This document shows positions 25,948 through 35,020 of a stretch of 64,000 bases of DNA, in pieces. The stretch lies in assembly GCA_015075005.1 (NCBI GenBank), contig JABTVC010000003.1, positions 248,001 to 312,000 on the forward strand, read 5' to 3'. The DNA comes from Planctomycetia bacterium (GTDB taxonomy: Bacteria; Planctomycetota; Brocadiia; Brocadiales; Brocadiaceae). A program made the translations under genes and the position numbers. Within the stretch, counting starts at the first letter, position 1, and each line of letters starts with the position of its first letter. The notes beneath the pieces were generated by a model that worked only from the letters and a program-made list of their open reading frames with translations, was not told the DNA's origin and ran no database searches.

Positions 25948-27339
25948 TTATTTTAACAAACCAGGGCTGGTCAGTCTTATCATTTCTTCTATTCCTAACA
26001 GTATTTTGTCAAAGGCGTCTTTGTTAATATGTTTTCCAAAAATAAGGCCATCAAGTTGTTGTAATACCGCCAGGATGATCGTTGTTGTTTCCGCTGAAAA
26101 TTGTTTCTGCGTATCGCAGTGCGGGAAACTTGATGTTGGAATGGATTGTGCCATTTCATTTGAAATACCCAGGAGTGTACCCGTGTATGCCCTTAGCGCT
26201 TTGTTCGTGTTGTGGATATTCTTCTGATTGATCTGGTCGTCATCGGTAAACTGAAATGACTTTAAGGTGTTTTTGAGTCTCTCAAGGGCAATTTGGGCCG
26301 TTTCGCCTGCAGGTTTTGGTGGAACTGGTAATAATCTTCCTGCGAGAGAACGTAACTTTGTTACCCCTAAAAAGAGCAACAAAATGATGCCTCCTCCCAG
26401 GGGTAAATATTCATGGAAAAAGACATGTTTCCTTGAATAGAGCATCGGACCTTTGATTCCCTCTAACGGCACGTCCACCGCTTTTAAAAGATTGTTTATA
26501 ATAATAGGGATGGATTCGGTCTTCACCTCTTTTGTCTCGATGTATGAACTATCGGCTTTTGCCGTGTTTGATTGCGTACGGGCGTCTCCATAATATAAAA
26601 TCGTTAATCCGGGAATTTCGGGTGTCTTCTTTTTACCTCCCTGTTCATATAATGAAAGAGTGTAGTTTATTACAATCATTTCAATAGTTCCTTCCGTGCT
26701 TTCTTCTACCTCTTTTTTTAAAACCTCAAACGGAGAAAAGTTGAATTTTTCTATACTTTCCCATAATAATTTTACGTTTTTTTCATGACGGATTGTGAGG
26801 ACATAGTTGATACGCTCGCCAAGGGTAACGACGTCCTTATCCACTTTGGCCGCAACAAGGACCGGCACCTTTTTAATGGCAACCGGTGCAGAGGTTGAGG
26901 TTCCCTCAGTCTTATCAACTTCGTCTCTGTATGAAAGAGAAAAAGAAGGGACAGAATAAATACCTGGCTGGATGTCTGAAGGTAAAGAAAGTGCGTAGGT
27001 AATTACCATATAATCATGCTTGTTGTCAAATATTTGGCGTTCGCCCAGGGTTACGCCTTCGATCCTGAACGGCGAGAGATTAATTTTGTCCACACCTTCC
27101 AGATTAACCGTTATCCCTAACTGCCACACGATCTGAGCAGTTACATGCAACGTCTTGCCAGTGATTACCCGGTAATCGTCAATAAATGTCCAAATTTCAA
27201 GAGGCCGGTCTATCAGGGCAAATTCTCTTTCCTCTGCTGCTTGTTCCATGGCCTTGTATTGCTCTTGTGCATTCGCATGAATGAAACAATTTCCTAAAAA
27301 AAACGCGCTGATACATAAGATGATGCCGGTGTACTTCAT
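25948..27339 (-). CDS. BatD-like exported membrane protein of the MoxR operon
   Basis: 463 aa with an N-terminal signal peptide (IILCISAFFLGNCFIHANAQ). Two beta-sandwich-like modules follow (~45-150 and ~160-290, e.g. DDYRVITGKTLHVTAQIVW, VTLGERINYVLTIRHEKNV). A membrane segment at ~325-343 (YLPLGGGIILLLFLG) precedes a cytoplasmic helical tail (~350-463). This layout is shared by BatD and other proteins of aerotolerance operons, although similarity by eye is weak. Its start ATG overlaps the stop of the DUF58 gene by 4 bp (27336-27339), indicating tight co-translation. It may be an extracytoplasmic scaffold for the neighbouring VWA protein. Confidence 0.65.
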   Translation of the reverse strand: MKYTGIILCISAFFLGNCFIHANAQEQYKAMEQAAEEREFALIDRPLEIWTFIDDYRVITGKTLHVTAQIVWQLGITVNLEGVDKINLSPFRIEGVTLGERQIFDNKHDYMVITYALSLPSDIQPGIYSVPSFSLSYRDEVDKTEGTSTSAPVAIKKVPVLVAAKVDKDVVTLGERINYVLTIRHEKNVKLLWESIEKFNFSPFEVLKKEVEESTEGTIEMIVINYTLSLYEQGGKKKTPEIPGLTILYYGDARTQSNTAKADSSYIETKEVKTESIPIIINNLLKAVDVPLEGIKGPMLYSRKHVFFHEYLPLGGGIILLLFLGVTKLRSLAGRLLPVPPKPAGETAQIALERLKNTLKSFQFTDDDQINQKNIHNTNKALRAYTGTLLGISNEMAQSIPTSSFPHCDTQKQFSAETTTIILAVLQQLDGLIFGKHINKDAFDKILLGIEEMIRLTSPGLLK

Positions 27340-28190
27340 CGTCTCCTTCTTCCCCCTCTCCGGATGCGTCTGTCGAAAAATTCAGAGATTCTTTTTGTCC
27401 ATATCTCTTCGCCTTCATCAGTCAAGAGTGTAACATGGTCTATATGTAATTTCCTTAACAAAGTCAGGTAAGGCAAAGGCTTTTTCCATGCAGTCAAGAT
27501 GTCCGGCGATTTCACATCGCCTGTCTCTATATCCCGGGTAGTGAGAAACCCCCTTGCGTAAGGCAAGGTTGTTTCCATTCTGTCTGAAATAATAATAGGA
27601 ATTACTTCGTGCAAATACGAAAGCGTTTTCAGCGATTGTTCATAATTATACGGCGCTAAAAAATCTGACAGGATGAATACCAGGGCAGGCCGGAGGACAT
27701 TTTCGTGTAAAAATGTAAACACACGATTGAGATCAGTACGATTACCGGCAGGTGTTTCGTGTAAAATATTTTTTATATGTATCAAGGCTTCTTTTTCGCC
27801 GGCTTTTGGTTGTATGTACTTTTCTATCCTATCAGTAAATGTAATGAAACCTATCTCATTACCCGCTTCCGATGCAGCATGAACAAGAATTGAGAGGATG
27901 GCTGATTGAATTTCTTCTTTTGTATTTCTAAAAGAACCAAACTTCTCCGACCTGCTTTTGTCAACGAGAAATACAATAGTTACCCGTTTATCCACCAATT
28001 TCATGCGTACGTGAAGTTTTCCCGTCTTTGCTGTTGCCTTCCAGTCGATAGATCTGCAATCGTCTCCTGGCTGGTATTGTCGAAGCTCATCGAACTCCAA
28101 ACCATGCGGGGCATTCAAATAGCTGGGAAATATTCCCTCAAAGAGATTTCCGATCAATCGTTGTAAGGAGAGTTTTATCCGCCTTTTCAT
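27336..28190 (-). CDS. DUF58 domain protein
   Basis: 284 aa with the DUF58 signature near the N-terminus (GLEFDELRQYQPGDDCRSID-WKATAK) and a degenerate VWA-like fold after it (RVTIVFLVDKSRSEKFGS, where DKSRS approximates the MIDAS DxSxS; VFILSDFLAP). These proteins sit between MoxR AAA+ ATPases and VWA proteins in nearly all such operons. No membrane segment. It follows moxR by 5 bp and overlaps the next gene by 4 bp. The exact biochemical role is unknown for the family. Confidence 0.88.
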   Translation of the reverse strand: MKRRIKLSLQRLIGNLFEGIFPSYLNAPHGLEFDELRQYQPGDDCRSIDWKATAKTGKLHVRMKLVDKRVTIVFLVDKSRSEKFGSFRNTKEEIQSAILSILVHAASEAGNEIGFITFTDRIEKYIQPKAGEKEALIHIKNILHETPAGNRTDLNRVFTFLHENVLRPALVFILSDFLAPYNYEQSLKTLSYLHEVIPIIISDRMETTLPYARGFLTTRDIETGDVKSPDILTAWKKPLPYLTLLRKLHIDHVTLLTDEGEEIWTKRISEFFDRRIRRGGRRRR

Positions 28191-28195
28191 CGACT

Positions 28196-29189
28196 TTATT
28201 CCAATATCGGAACCCGGTGAAGGATTTTTTCAATAATATAGTCAGAATCGATGCCCCGGGATTCTGCCTCATGGGTAAGAATGATTCTGTGTCGCAGGAC
28301 AGGGTAAGCCATTTTGTGAACATGTTCGGGCAAGACCATTTCGTCGCCCCGGATAAAGGCGTAAACACGTGATGCCTTCGCTAAAGCGATGGATGCCCTC
28401 GGTGATGCTCCATACATCACAAGATTTCCAAACTCACTATTTTCTTCTTCGGGTCGTGTTGCCCTGACCAATCGTGTTATGTATTTCACAATGACTGAGG
28501 TCTCGTGCAAAGGCAACCATTCGACAATCGTATGTCGCAGGGAAAGCACTTCTTTTGGAGACAAAACGACATCGAATGCAGCCTCTTCGTCCTGAATCTG
28601 TCTTTCCGTAATCTCTCTTTCATCTTCATAGGATGGATAACGTACTTTTAGCTTAAACATAAACCGGTCTATTTCAGCCTCTGGCAACAGATACGTTCCC
28701 GATATCTCGATAGGGTTTTGGGTTGCTAATACGAGAAATAATTTTTCCAAAGGATAGGTCTCACGGCCAATAGTTACCTGCTTTTCCTGCATCGCCTCAA
28801 GGAGTGCGCTTTGAATCTTTGCCGGTGCGCGGTTGATTTCATCTGCAAGGAGTAAATTGGTAAATACAGGCCCTTTTTGTATCCTGCTTTTCCGTGTCAC
28901 AGGGTCCCACATTTCAAATCCTGTGATATCGCCGGGGATGAGGTCTGGCGTAAATTGTACCCTTTGAAATTTCGCATCCAATACACGGGCAACGGTTTTT
29001 ACCGTAACGGTCTTTCCAAGCCCTGGATAACCTTCAAAAGGATATGGCCATCTGAGAGGAGAGCAACATGATAGCCTCGATCATTTCTTCCTGGCCGACA
29101 ATAACCTTCCCTACTTCCCTTTTTATCTTTTCGACCGTCTCTGCAAGGAACTCCCTATCATGTAGTATTAGTTTTGTCCGTGTCTTCAC
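28196..29189 (-). CDS. MoxR-family AAA+ ATPase, frame broken twice near Walker A
   Basis: The long uninterrupted frame (28981 downward) lacks the P-loop. Reading upstream, homologous sequence continues in other frames: VKTRTKLILHDREFLAETVE and VGQEEMIEAIM (from GTG 29189, preceded by GGAGGT), then LLSDGHILL, then EGYPGLGKTVTVKTVARVLD. Joining them needs one extra base at about 29064-29066 (TTGCTC for TTGGCTC) and one at about 29034-29036 (TTGAAGG for TTGGAAGG). Both are single G losses after TTG, 30 nt apart. Downstream motifs are normal (LLADEINRAPAKIQSALLEA = Walker B, NPIEISGTYLLPEAEIDRF = sensor 1/Arg region). Either consensus errors or an inactivated gene. An intact downstream operon favours errors. 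Confidence 0.8.
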
Positions 29190-29561
29190 ACTTCATTAAC
29201 CTCCGTTATGGTCATCGGTTATTTTCAGCCAATATGCCACTTTCCATGCCTGATTTTCAATCAAATTATATATTTCCCTTTTTTTATTTACAAACAAATT
29301 ATAATTCTTCTTTTTTGCAAGTAAATGTAATTTCGTTAAGATACAACATTACGAAGGCAGAAGTTAAACAAAAACCACATAGTCTGCTATTTTGGCATAC
29401 GTCATGCTTCTTTGAAGAAAATGCGTATATTTTTTCGTTAGAATTGTATTGACTGTAAATTTAAAAACGTGTATATAACTACAGTTTAATTTGTAAATTA
29501 ACAAGAGCTATGTAATTATCGTTTAGTTTGATAAATCTAATTTATGGAAAGGGGTTTGAAA
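29190..29561. other. AT-rich divergent intergenic region
   Basis: About 370 bp between the divergent moxR and glutamate-synthase-like genes, very AT-rich. No gene, hairpin or clear promoter pair was recognised. Open frames here (for example 29174-29452) have no ribosome binding site or family resemblance. Confidence 0.4.
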
Positions 29562-31247
29562 ATGTCATTTTCAAAACCAAATGCGTCAGCAGCGACACGT
29601 TCAAAAAACAGAACGCCGAACGATAGGACGCCTGCCAGCGGCATGTGTTCGGTTTGTGTAGATGATTGTCCAGGTTTATGCGAGATTGGGAAGTCCGCCT
29701 TCAGGGGATCTGAAAATTTGTATCCACAACCCTTTGGAATTATCACGGCTGGGGCGGATAAAGAATACCCTGTAGATTTTTCGCATATAAATATCATGGG
29801 AACCGCTGTCGGGGCAAGGGGAATTGAAGCCAACAGCGATAAAGCAATTTTTGAAAACGTAAACACAGAAACCCGGCTGGGAAAAGATAAAGGAATAAAA
29901 TTAAGATTACCGATCATGATTCCTGGATTGGGTTCGACAAATGTTGCAAAAACACACTGGGATGGGCTGGCTATTGGTTCGGCAATTTCAGGTACGGGAT
30001 TAACTATTGGTGAAAATGTCGGTGGCATGGACGTCAATACCAAATTAGAGAATGGAAGGATAACCCATTGTCCTGACATTGAATATCGTGTAAAAACCTA
30101 CCAGGAATGGCAAAAGGATGGTTATGGAGTCATCGTAATGCAAGAAAACGTCGAAGACGGCCGATTAGGCGTTCTTGAGTACGGCATAAATAAATTAGGA
30201 GTGCAGGCAGTTGAAATAAAATGGGGGCAAGGCGCAAAGGATATTGGCGGAGAGGTTAAAATTAACAGTCTGGAAAAAGCAAGAATGTTAAGAGACCGTG
30301 GCTATATTGTGCTACCGGATCCGTATGATAATACCGTAGTATCCGTCTTTGGTAAGGCATTTAAGGAATTTGAAAGACACTCCAGGGTTGGGATGGTTAA
30401 TGAAGAAGGGTTTGTTGAGAGGGTTAAGGCCTTAAGAAAGGCTGGCGCAAAATATGTTTTCCTGAAGACGGGCGCTTACAGACCAGCCGATCTTGCCAGG
30501 GCAGTGCGGTATTGTGCTATTGCCGGGGTTGATGTGTTGACGGTAGATGGCGCTGGTGGCGGGACAGGCATGAGTCCCTGGCACATGATGAACGAATGGG
30601 GTGTGCCTACTTTATATATTGCATCCCTTACCTATAATTATGTACACAAATTAGCATCGAAAGGTCAGCACGTTCCGGATATTATCCTTGCCGGAGGTTT
30701 TGCATTTGAGGATGATATCTTTAAGGCTATGGCGCTTGGTGCTCCTTATGTCAAGGCAGTTGGTATGGCGCGTTCGCCTCTCTGTGCAGCGCATGTTGGA
30801 AAGTTAGTAGCTGAACAAATCAATAAAAATGCAATTGACAAAACCATAGAACCTTATGGTAATAAAATCGACGAAGTCTTTGTTTTAGCATCCAGGGCCA
30901 GGAAGTTATTCGGTTCTCATGGCAAGGAAGTGCCCCCCGGGGCACTTGGAGTTTATTCATACTATCAACGCTTGTCCCAGGGTCTGCGGCAGTTAATGTG
31001 TGGTTCGAGAAAATTTGCACTGGAATATTTAACACGGGATGATATTGTTGCCCTGACTCGCGACGCAGCAGAAGTAACTGGTCTGCGATATATTATGGAG
31101 GCCGACAGTGAAGAGGCGGAACAGATACTCATGGGAAAAGAGAAAACCAGGGCCAACATGGTAACGAAGGCGAAGGCAAAGGCAAAGCCAAAAGCAACCT
31201 CAAAACCTCTTGCAAAGGTAAAAGACAAGGGAAAGAAAAAGAAATAA
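29562..31247 (+). CDS. FMN-binding glutamate synthase-like protein with N-terminal Cys cluster
   Basis: 561 aa from ATG 29562 (MSFSKPNASAAT), with GGAAAGGGG at good spacing. The ATG at 29544 overlaps this site. Residues ~25-45 carry a compact cysteine motif (CSVCVDDCPGLCEIG: C-x2-C-x3-C-x3-C) of Fe-S type. The body is the GltB central/FMN barrel (IKLRLPIMIPGLGSTNVAKT, VEIKWGQGAKDIGGEVK, FLKTGAYRPADLARAVRY, DVLTVDGAGGGTGMSPWH, PDIILAGGFAFEDDIFKAMA, YVKAVGMARSPLCAAHVGKL). The amidotransferase domain is absent, as in archaeal-type GltB-like proteins of uncertain substrate. The C-terminus (~530-561) is an Ala/Lys-only tail (KAKAKAKPKATSKP), unusual for this family. A strong terminator follows. 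Confidence 0.82.
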   Translation: MSFSKPNASAATRSKNRTPNDRTPASGMCSVCVDDCPGLCEIGKSAFRGSENLYPQPFGIITAGADKEYPVDFSHINIMGTAVGARGIEANSDKAIFENVNTETRLGKDKGIKLRLPIMIPGLGSTNVAKTHWDGLAIGSAISGTGLTIGENVGGMDVNTKLENGRITHCPDIEYRVKTYQEWQKDGYGVIVMQENVEDGRLGVLEYGINKLGVQAVEIKWGQGAKDIGGEVKINSLEKARMLRDRGYIVLPDPYDNTVVSVFGKAFKEFERHSRVGMVNEEGFVERVKALRKAGAKYVFLKTGAYRPADLARAVRYCAIAGVDVLTVDGAGGGTGMSPWHMMNEWGVPTLYIASLTYNYVHKLASKGQHVPDIILAGGFAFEDDIFKAMALGAPYVKAVGMARSPLCAAHVGKLVAEQINKNAIDKTIEPYGNKIDEVFVLASRARKLFGSHGKEVPPGALGVYSYYQRLSQGLRQLMCGSRKFALEYLTRDDIVALTRDAAEVTGLRYIMEADSEEAEQILMGKEKTRANMVTKAKAKAKPKATSKPLAKVKDKGKKKK

Positions 31248-31385
31248 ATGGACTTGCTTCAAATTCTTTATTTGAAAAGAGCGTAGTTAAAGAAGGATGT
31301 GATGATTTTGTGAAAATGCCAGCGTTTTTGCATATCAGCCAGGGCTGAAAAGTTATTTACAAGAGTATGTATTTAGTTATATTTT

Positions 31386-31429
31386 AAGGGTTTTCCAATA
31401 TTTTTTTGGTATTGGAAAACCCTTTTTTT
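31386..31429 (+). terminator. Rho-independent terminator
   Basis: AAGGGTTTTCCAATA and TATTGGAAAACCCTT form a perfect 15-bp stem around a short T/G loop, followed by a T7 tract. It lies 139 bp after the glutamate-synthase-like gene and should end that transcript. The near-symmetric flanking A/T runs could make it work in both directions. Confidence 0.9.
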
Positions 31430-31588
31430 GTCAAATACGGTTTTCCTGGTGCGGCGTACTATGCCGGATACTTGTCACGCGATAACAGCAGGAGAGCGTT
31501 AATGCAAAGATCAGGGCTAAGGGAAAACAAATTCTGCTCAAGTATGGTTATCCGTCGGACAAACAGGAGAAGGTTAAACGGCTGAAAC

Positions 31589-32812
31589 ATGCTCATAAAA
31601 TCATTACTCATCTTTATCCTCACCTATGTCATCATCTCCGCACAGAAGATGAAATGGCACAAACTGGACAGGCCGTCGGGGGCATTGCTGGGCGCAGTAC
31701 TCATGGTACTAACCGGTGTATTAACGCTGGATGAGGCGTACCGTGCGGTGGATTTTAATACCATCCTGCTGTTACTGGGAATGATGATCCTCATTGGATA
31801 TTTCAGGATAGCGAATTGTTTCAAATATCTCTCGTATTTGCTGATTACCCATGCCAGAAATTCCTTTCTCCTGCTCTGTTTTGTATCCTTTTCCAGCGGT
31901 ATCCTGTCCGCACTGTTTGTCAACGACACCATCTGTCTGATGTTTACGCCACTCCTGATACTTGCCTTAAGCCAGACGAAGCTCAATCCCGTTCCTTATC
32001 TCATTGCCCTCGCAACTTCGTCCAATATTGGAAGCGTAGTTACTCTAACGGGTAATCCACAAAACATGCTTATCGGGGTTTTTTCAAAGATACCGTATGT
32101 AGATTTCACATGGCATCTCTTGCCTATTGGAATATTAAGCCTTATCGCCAATGTACTCATTATCTGCACAGTGTTCAGAAAAGATATTACCTTTAAAAAG
32201 TTGGAGCCAATTGTCCTGATAAAACCCGAGCTTGATGTAAAGCTTACCGCAAAATCGCTCTTTGTGCTCTTCTGTATCTTTTTAGGATTTGTATTTACGG
32301 GCAATCTCCCGTTATCGGCAATAACCGGCGGGCTTGCATTGATTATCATATCAAGGACAAAACCCCAATATGCCCTGGAAAAGGTTGACTGGACGCTGTT
32401 ACTCTTTTTCAGCGGGCTGTTTATTGTGGTAGGTGGTATCAATAAGGCCGGTTTTTTAACCCTGGCACATAATGCCGTCGAACCCTATCTTGGGAAAACC
32501 GCACCGGGCCAGATTATCCATTTCAGCATCTTTTCTGTTATTGCATCCAACCTGGTTTCGAATGTACCTTTTGTCTTACTATCAGCGGCGTGGATTGATA
32601 AATTTATTGATCCGAAAACCATGTGGTACGTACTGGCCATGAGCAGTACGTTTGCCGGAAATCTTACCGTCGTGGGCTCTGTGGCGAATATGATTGTCCT
32701 GGAACTTTCGAAGGAACACGTTCATGTGGGGTTTTGGGATTTTTTTAAGGTAGGGTTTACTACGACGGTAATTTCAACCATTATTGGAATCATTTTATTA
32801 CTATGGAACTAG
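31589..32812 (+). CDS. ArsB/NhaD-type anion/cation permease
   Basis: 407 aa with about 10-11 membrane segments of the ion-transporter superfamily (ArsB/NhaD/CitM). Two inverted halves show family signatures: GALLGAVLMVLTGVLTLDEA, VDFNTILLLLGMMILIGYF, NDTICLMFTPLLI, SSNIGSVVTLTGNPQNMLIG in the first; VDWTLLLFFSGLFIVVGGI, SNLVSNVPFVLL, STFAGNLTVVGSVANMIVLE in the second. Substrate (arsenite, Na+/H+, dicarboxylate) cannot be decided. No ars genes are adjacent. It stands alone, 340 bp downstream of the terminator at 31386. Confidence 0.85.
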   Translation: MLIKSLLIFILTYVIISAQKMKWHKLDRPSGALLGAVLMVLTGVLTLDEAYRAVDFNTILLLLGMMILIGYFRIANCFKYLSYLLITHARNSFLLLCFVSFSSGILSALFVNDTICLMFTPLLILALSQTKLNPVPYLIALATSSNIGSVVTLTGNPQNMLIGVFSKIPYVDFTWHLLPIGILSLIANVLIICTVFRKDITFKKLEPIVLIKPELDVKLTAKSLFVLFCIFLGFVFTGNLPLSAITGGLALIIISRTKPQYALEKVDWTLLLFFSGLFIVVGGINKAGFLTLAHNAVEPYLGKTAPGQIIHFSIFSVIASNLVSNVPFVLLSAAWIDKFIDPKTMWYVLAMSSTFAGNLTVVGSVANMIVLELSKEHVHVGFWDFFKVGFTTTVISTIIGIILLLWN

Positions 32813-32966
32813 AGGTTTTGTGTTTTATCTCCCGATAGAAGATGTGTTATAATGGGAAATCAAAGCCATGAACCGTATGAAAGGAAAAGTGAACGAAAAG
32901 GAATAAAGTTGCATCAGCAATCGATGTAATAATTTCATAAATATTTAACTAAAAAGGAGGTGAAAA

Positions 32967-33722
32967 ATGCGTCAATGTTCATTCAAAACGATAGTGAATA
33001 ATCTGGCGTTTGTTGTGGTTATCGCGTTTCTCAGTTTGATGCTTATCCCGGCAGGCGGCGTTGTGGCAGAAAAGGGGGAGCATGGCGTTGAAAATGTTAA
33101 TAAGTTGAAGTATGCTGACCCCGTAAAGGACATTCATCTCTACCTATGCGCATTCCATATAGCCAAGAACAATCCCAAATTTGAAATAGAGGCCCACCAT
33201 TATTGTTCGATGTGGAATCTCAACATTAAGGGTAGCGATATACACCAGTGTGTCATATATGACTCCAAAGAAGCGCCTGCCAGGCTCCTTGGTGTCGAGT
33301 ACATCGTCAGCAATGAGACCTATCAAAAGCTTCCTGCCGAGGAAAAGAAGTATTGGCATCCCCATGCATATGAGATCGTATCCGGGCAACTCATCGTACC
33401 CGATTTAGCTGATATGGGCAACAATGCACTTGAAGGTTTTTTGACGAGTTGGGGTAAGACGTTCCATACCTGGCCTGATCCAACCACTGAGATCCCAATG
33501 GGAGAGCCGCTCCTCATGTGGTCTGCCGGCGCCGATGGCCAGATCAGCAAAGGGATGATAGAAAAACGCGACAAACAGTTCGGTATTTCTTCTGATGAAC
33601 TCCGTGAACGAAGGAAGAGCTATGGATACCAGGTTCCAAAAGTAGCTGTGCCGAAGTCAATTGATGAGGTTGGCAGACAATGGACGAGTAATGGGCCAGA
33701 CACGCCAGAGAAGTTAAAATAA
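32967..33722 (+). CDS. Exported DUF1264 (OBAP-like) protein
   Basis: 251 aa. Signal peptide at residues ~1-34 (NLAFVVVIAFLSLMLIPAGG ... VVAEKG). The mature part matches DUF1264, named after plant oil-body-associated proteins: IHLYLCAFHIAKNNPKFEIE, AHHYCSMWN, HQCVIYDSKEAPARLLGVEY, EKKYWHPHAYEIVSGQLIVP. His/Cys clustering (CAFH, AHHYC, HQC, HPH) suggests a metal site. An excellent AAAGGAGGTGAAAA-ATG supports the start. The function of bacterial members is unknown. It lies just before the polysaccharide cluster without obvious linkage. Confidence 0.85.
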   Translation: MRQCSFKTIVNNLAFVVVIAFLSLMLIPAGGVVAEKGEHGVENVNKLKYADPVKDIHLYLCAFHIAKNNPKFEIEAHHYCSMWNLNIKGSDIHQCVIYDSKEAPARLLGVEYIVSNETYQKLPAEEKKYWHPHAYEIVSGQLIVPDLADMGNNALEGFLTSWGKTFHTWPDPTTEIPMGEPLLMWSAGADGQISKGMIEKRDKQFGISSDELRERRKSYGYQVPKVAVPKSIDEVGRQWTSNGPDTPEKLK

Positions 33723-33865
33723 AAATTGTTAGCCCTTTGAATTAAAATTATCCTTAAAGGACATTTTGAGCTACAATACTCTTTCCAGACATTCAGTTTC
33801 TCATGGCGTAGCCTTGGCATCTGGGGCATGCCCATACATACGGGCTGCAAATCCCATAATTTAGC

Positions 33866-35020
33866 ATGAAAATTGCGTTGGTAGTATATCAGTTTATCAG
33901 GGAAAAAGGCGGGGTGGAAAGTTATGTGTTTAACTTATCCAAACAACTCCTTGACCGAGGTCACGAAGTGCATGTCTTTACCCACCGATGTAGTCATGAC
34001 CGTGATACAAGATTAACCTTCCATCACGTTCCGGCCATTGCCTGCTGGTCTCCATTAAAATACTGGACATTTGCGGTAAATGCCCCTAAGATTATTAAAA
34101 AAGCTGAAATAAGATTCGATCTTGTGCACGGATTTACGCAGACATTGTTTCAGGATATTTATCGGGTTGGCGGGGGATGTCACTGGGACTACATGATGCA
34201 CACCTACCCCTTGATGCAAACCGTGTTTGGCAAGATTCTCATGTGCCTGAATCCAAGACATGCAAGCCTTCTGTTTCTGGAAAGAATTATTTTCAAAAGG
34301 AAACACTATAAGCAAATTACCTGTATCTCGGAGCAATGTAAAAAAGAAATTGTAAACCATTACAAAGTATCTCCCCACACGATAGAGATTATTTACAATG
34401 GGGTAAATGTTATGATATTTACCCCCAGGAACCGCATAACTAACAGGGACGCGGTGAGGACTTCATACGGAATTGCACCGGATGAAATTCTTCTCTTGTT
34501 TGTCGGTTCCGGTTTTAAGAGAAAAGGGCTGAAATATGTTATAGAAGCCTTGTCCCTGACAAACAAATCTCAAAGAGTGAAATTGCTCGTTGTGGGAAAA
34601 GGAAACATTCGAGAGTACCAGAGGCTTGCAAAAAAAATGGGTGTTCTTGACAAGCTGATCTTTGCCGGTGTATGCAAATACATCCAGGAAATATATGCGG
34701 GAGGGGATATTTTTGTTTTTCCCAGTGAGTACGATGCCTTCGGTACCGCCTGTCTTGAAGCAATGGCATCAGGGCTTCCGGTCATCGTCAGTAAATCGAG
34801 TGGTGTATCGGAGATCATCGCACACGGTCAGGACGGTTTTGTCATTCGTCATCCCATTGATGCACGGGAAATAACAAAATATATGAATGTCCTCTTCATA
34901 AAAGAAAAAAGGGAGCAGATGGGTTGCGCTGCAAGGCAAAAAGCAGAAAAGTATTCCTTCGAAGCGAATACTGAAAAAACGCTCCGGATGTATCAAAAGG
35001 TATTGAAGATTTATTCCTAA
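33866..35020 (+). CDS. Glycosyltransferase family 4 (WaaG-like)
   Basis: 384 aa with a GT-B fold. N-terminal acceptor domain starts MKIALVVYQFIREKGGVESY (the GG loop near a nucleotide-sugar site). C-terminal donor domain has LLLFVGSGFKRKGLKYVIEA, LLVVGKGN, GDIFVFPSEYDAFGTACLEA (the E-x7-E-like motif: SEYDAFGTACLEAMASGLPV). It resembles lipopolysaccharide core glucosyltransferases of the WaaG/RfaG group. First gene of the surface-polysaccharide cluster. Its stop overlaps the next gene's start by 1 bp (35020). Confidence 0.88.
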   Translation: MKIALVVYQFIREKGGVESYVFNLSKQLLDRGHEVHVFTHRCSHDRDTRLTFHHVPAIACWSPLKYWTFAVNAPKIIKKAEIRFDLVHGFTQTLFQDIYRVGGGCHWDYMMHTYPLMQTVFGKILMCLNPRHASLLFLERIIFKRKHYKQITCISEQCKKEIVNHYKVSPHTIEIIYNGVNVMIFTPRNRITNRDAVRTSYGIAPDEILLLFVGSGFKRKGLKYVIEALSLTNKSQRVKLLVVGKGNIREYQRLAKKMGVLDKLIFAGVCKYIQEIYAGGDIFVFPSEYDAFGTACLEAMASGLPVIVSKSSGVSEIIAHGQDGFVIRHPIDAREITKYMNVLFIKEKREQMGCAARQKAEKYSFEANTEKTLRMYQKVLKIYS

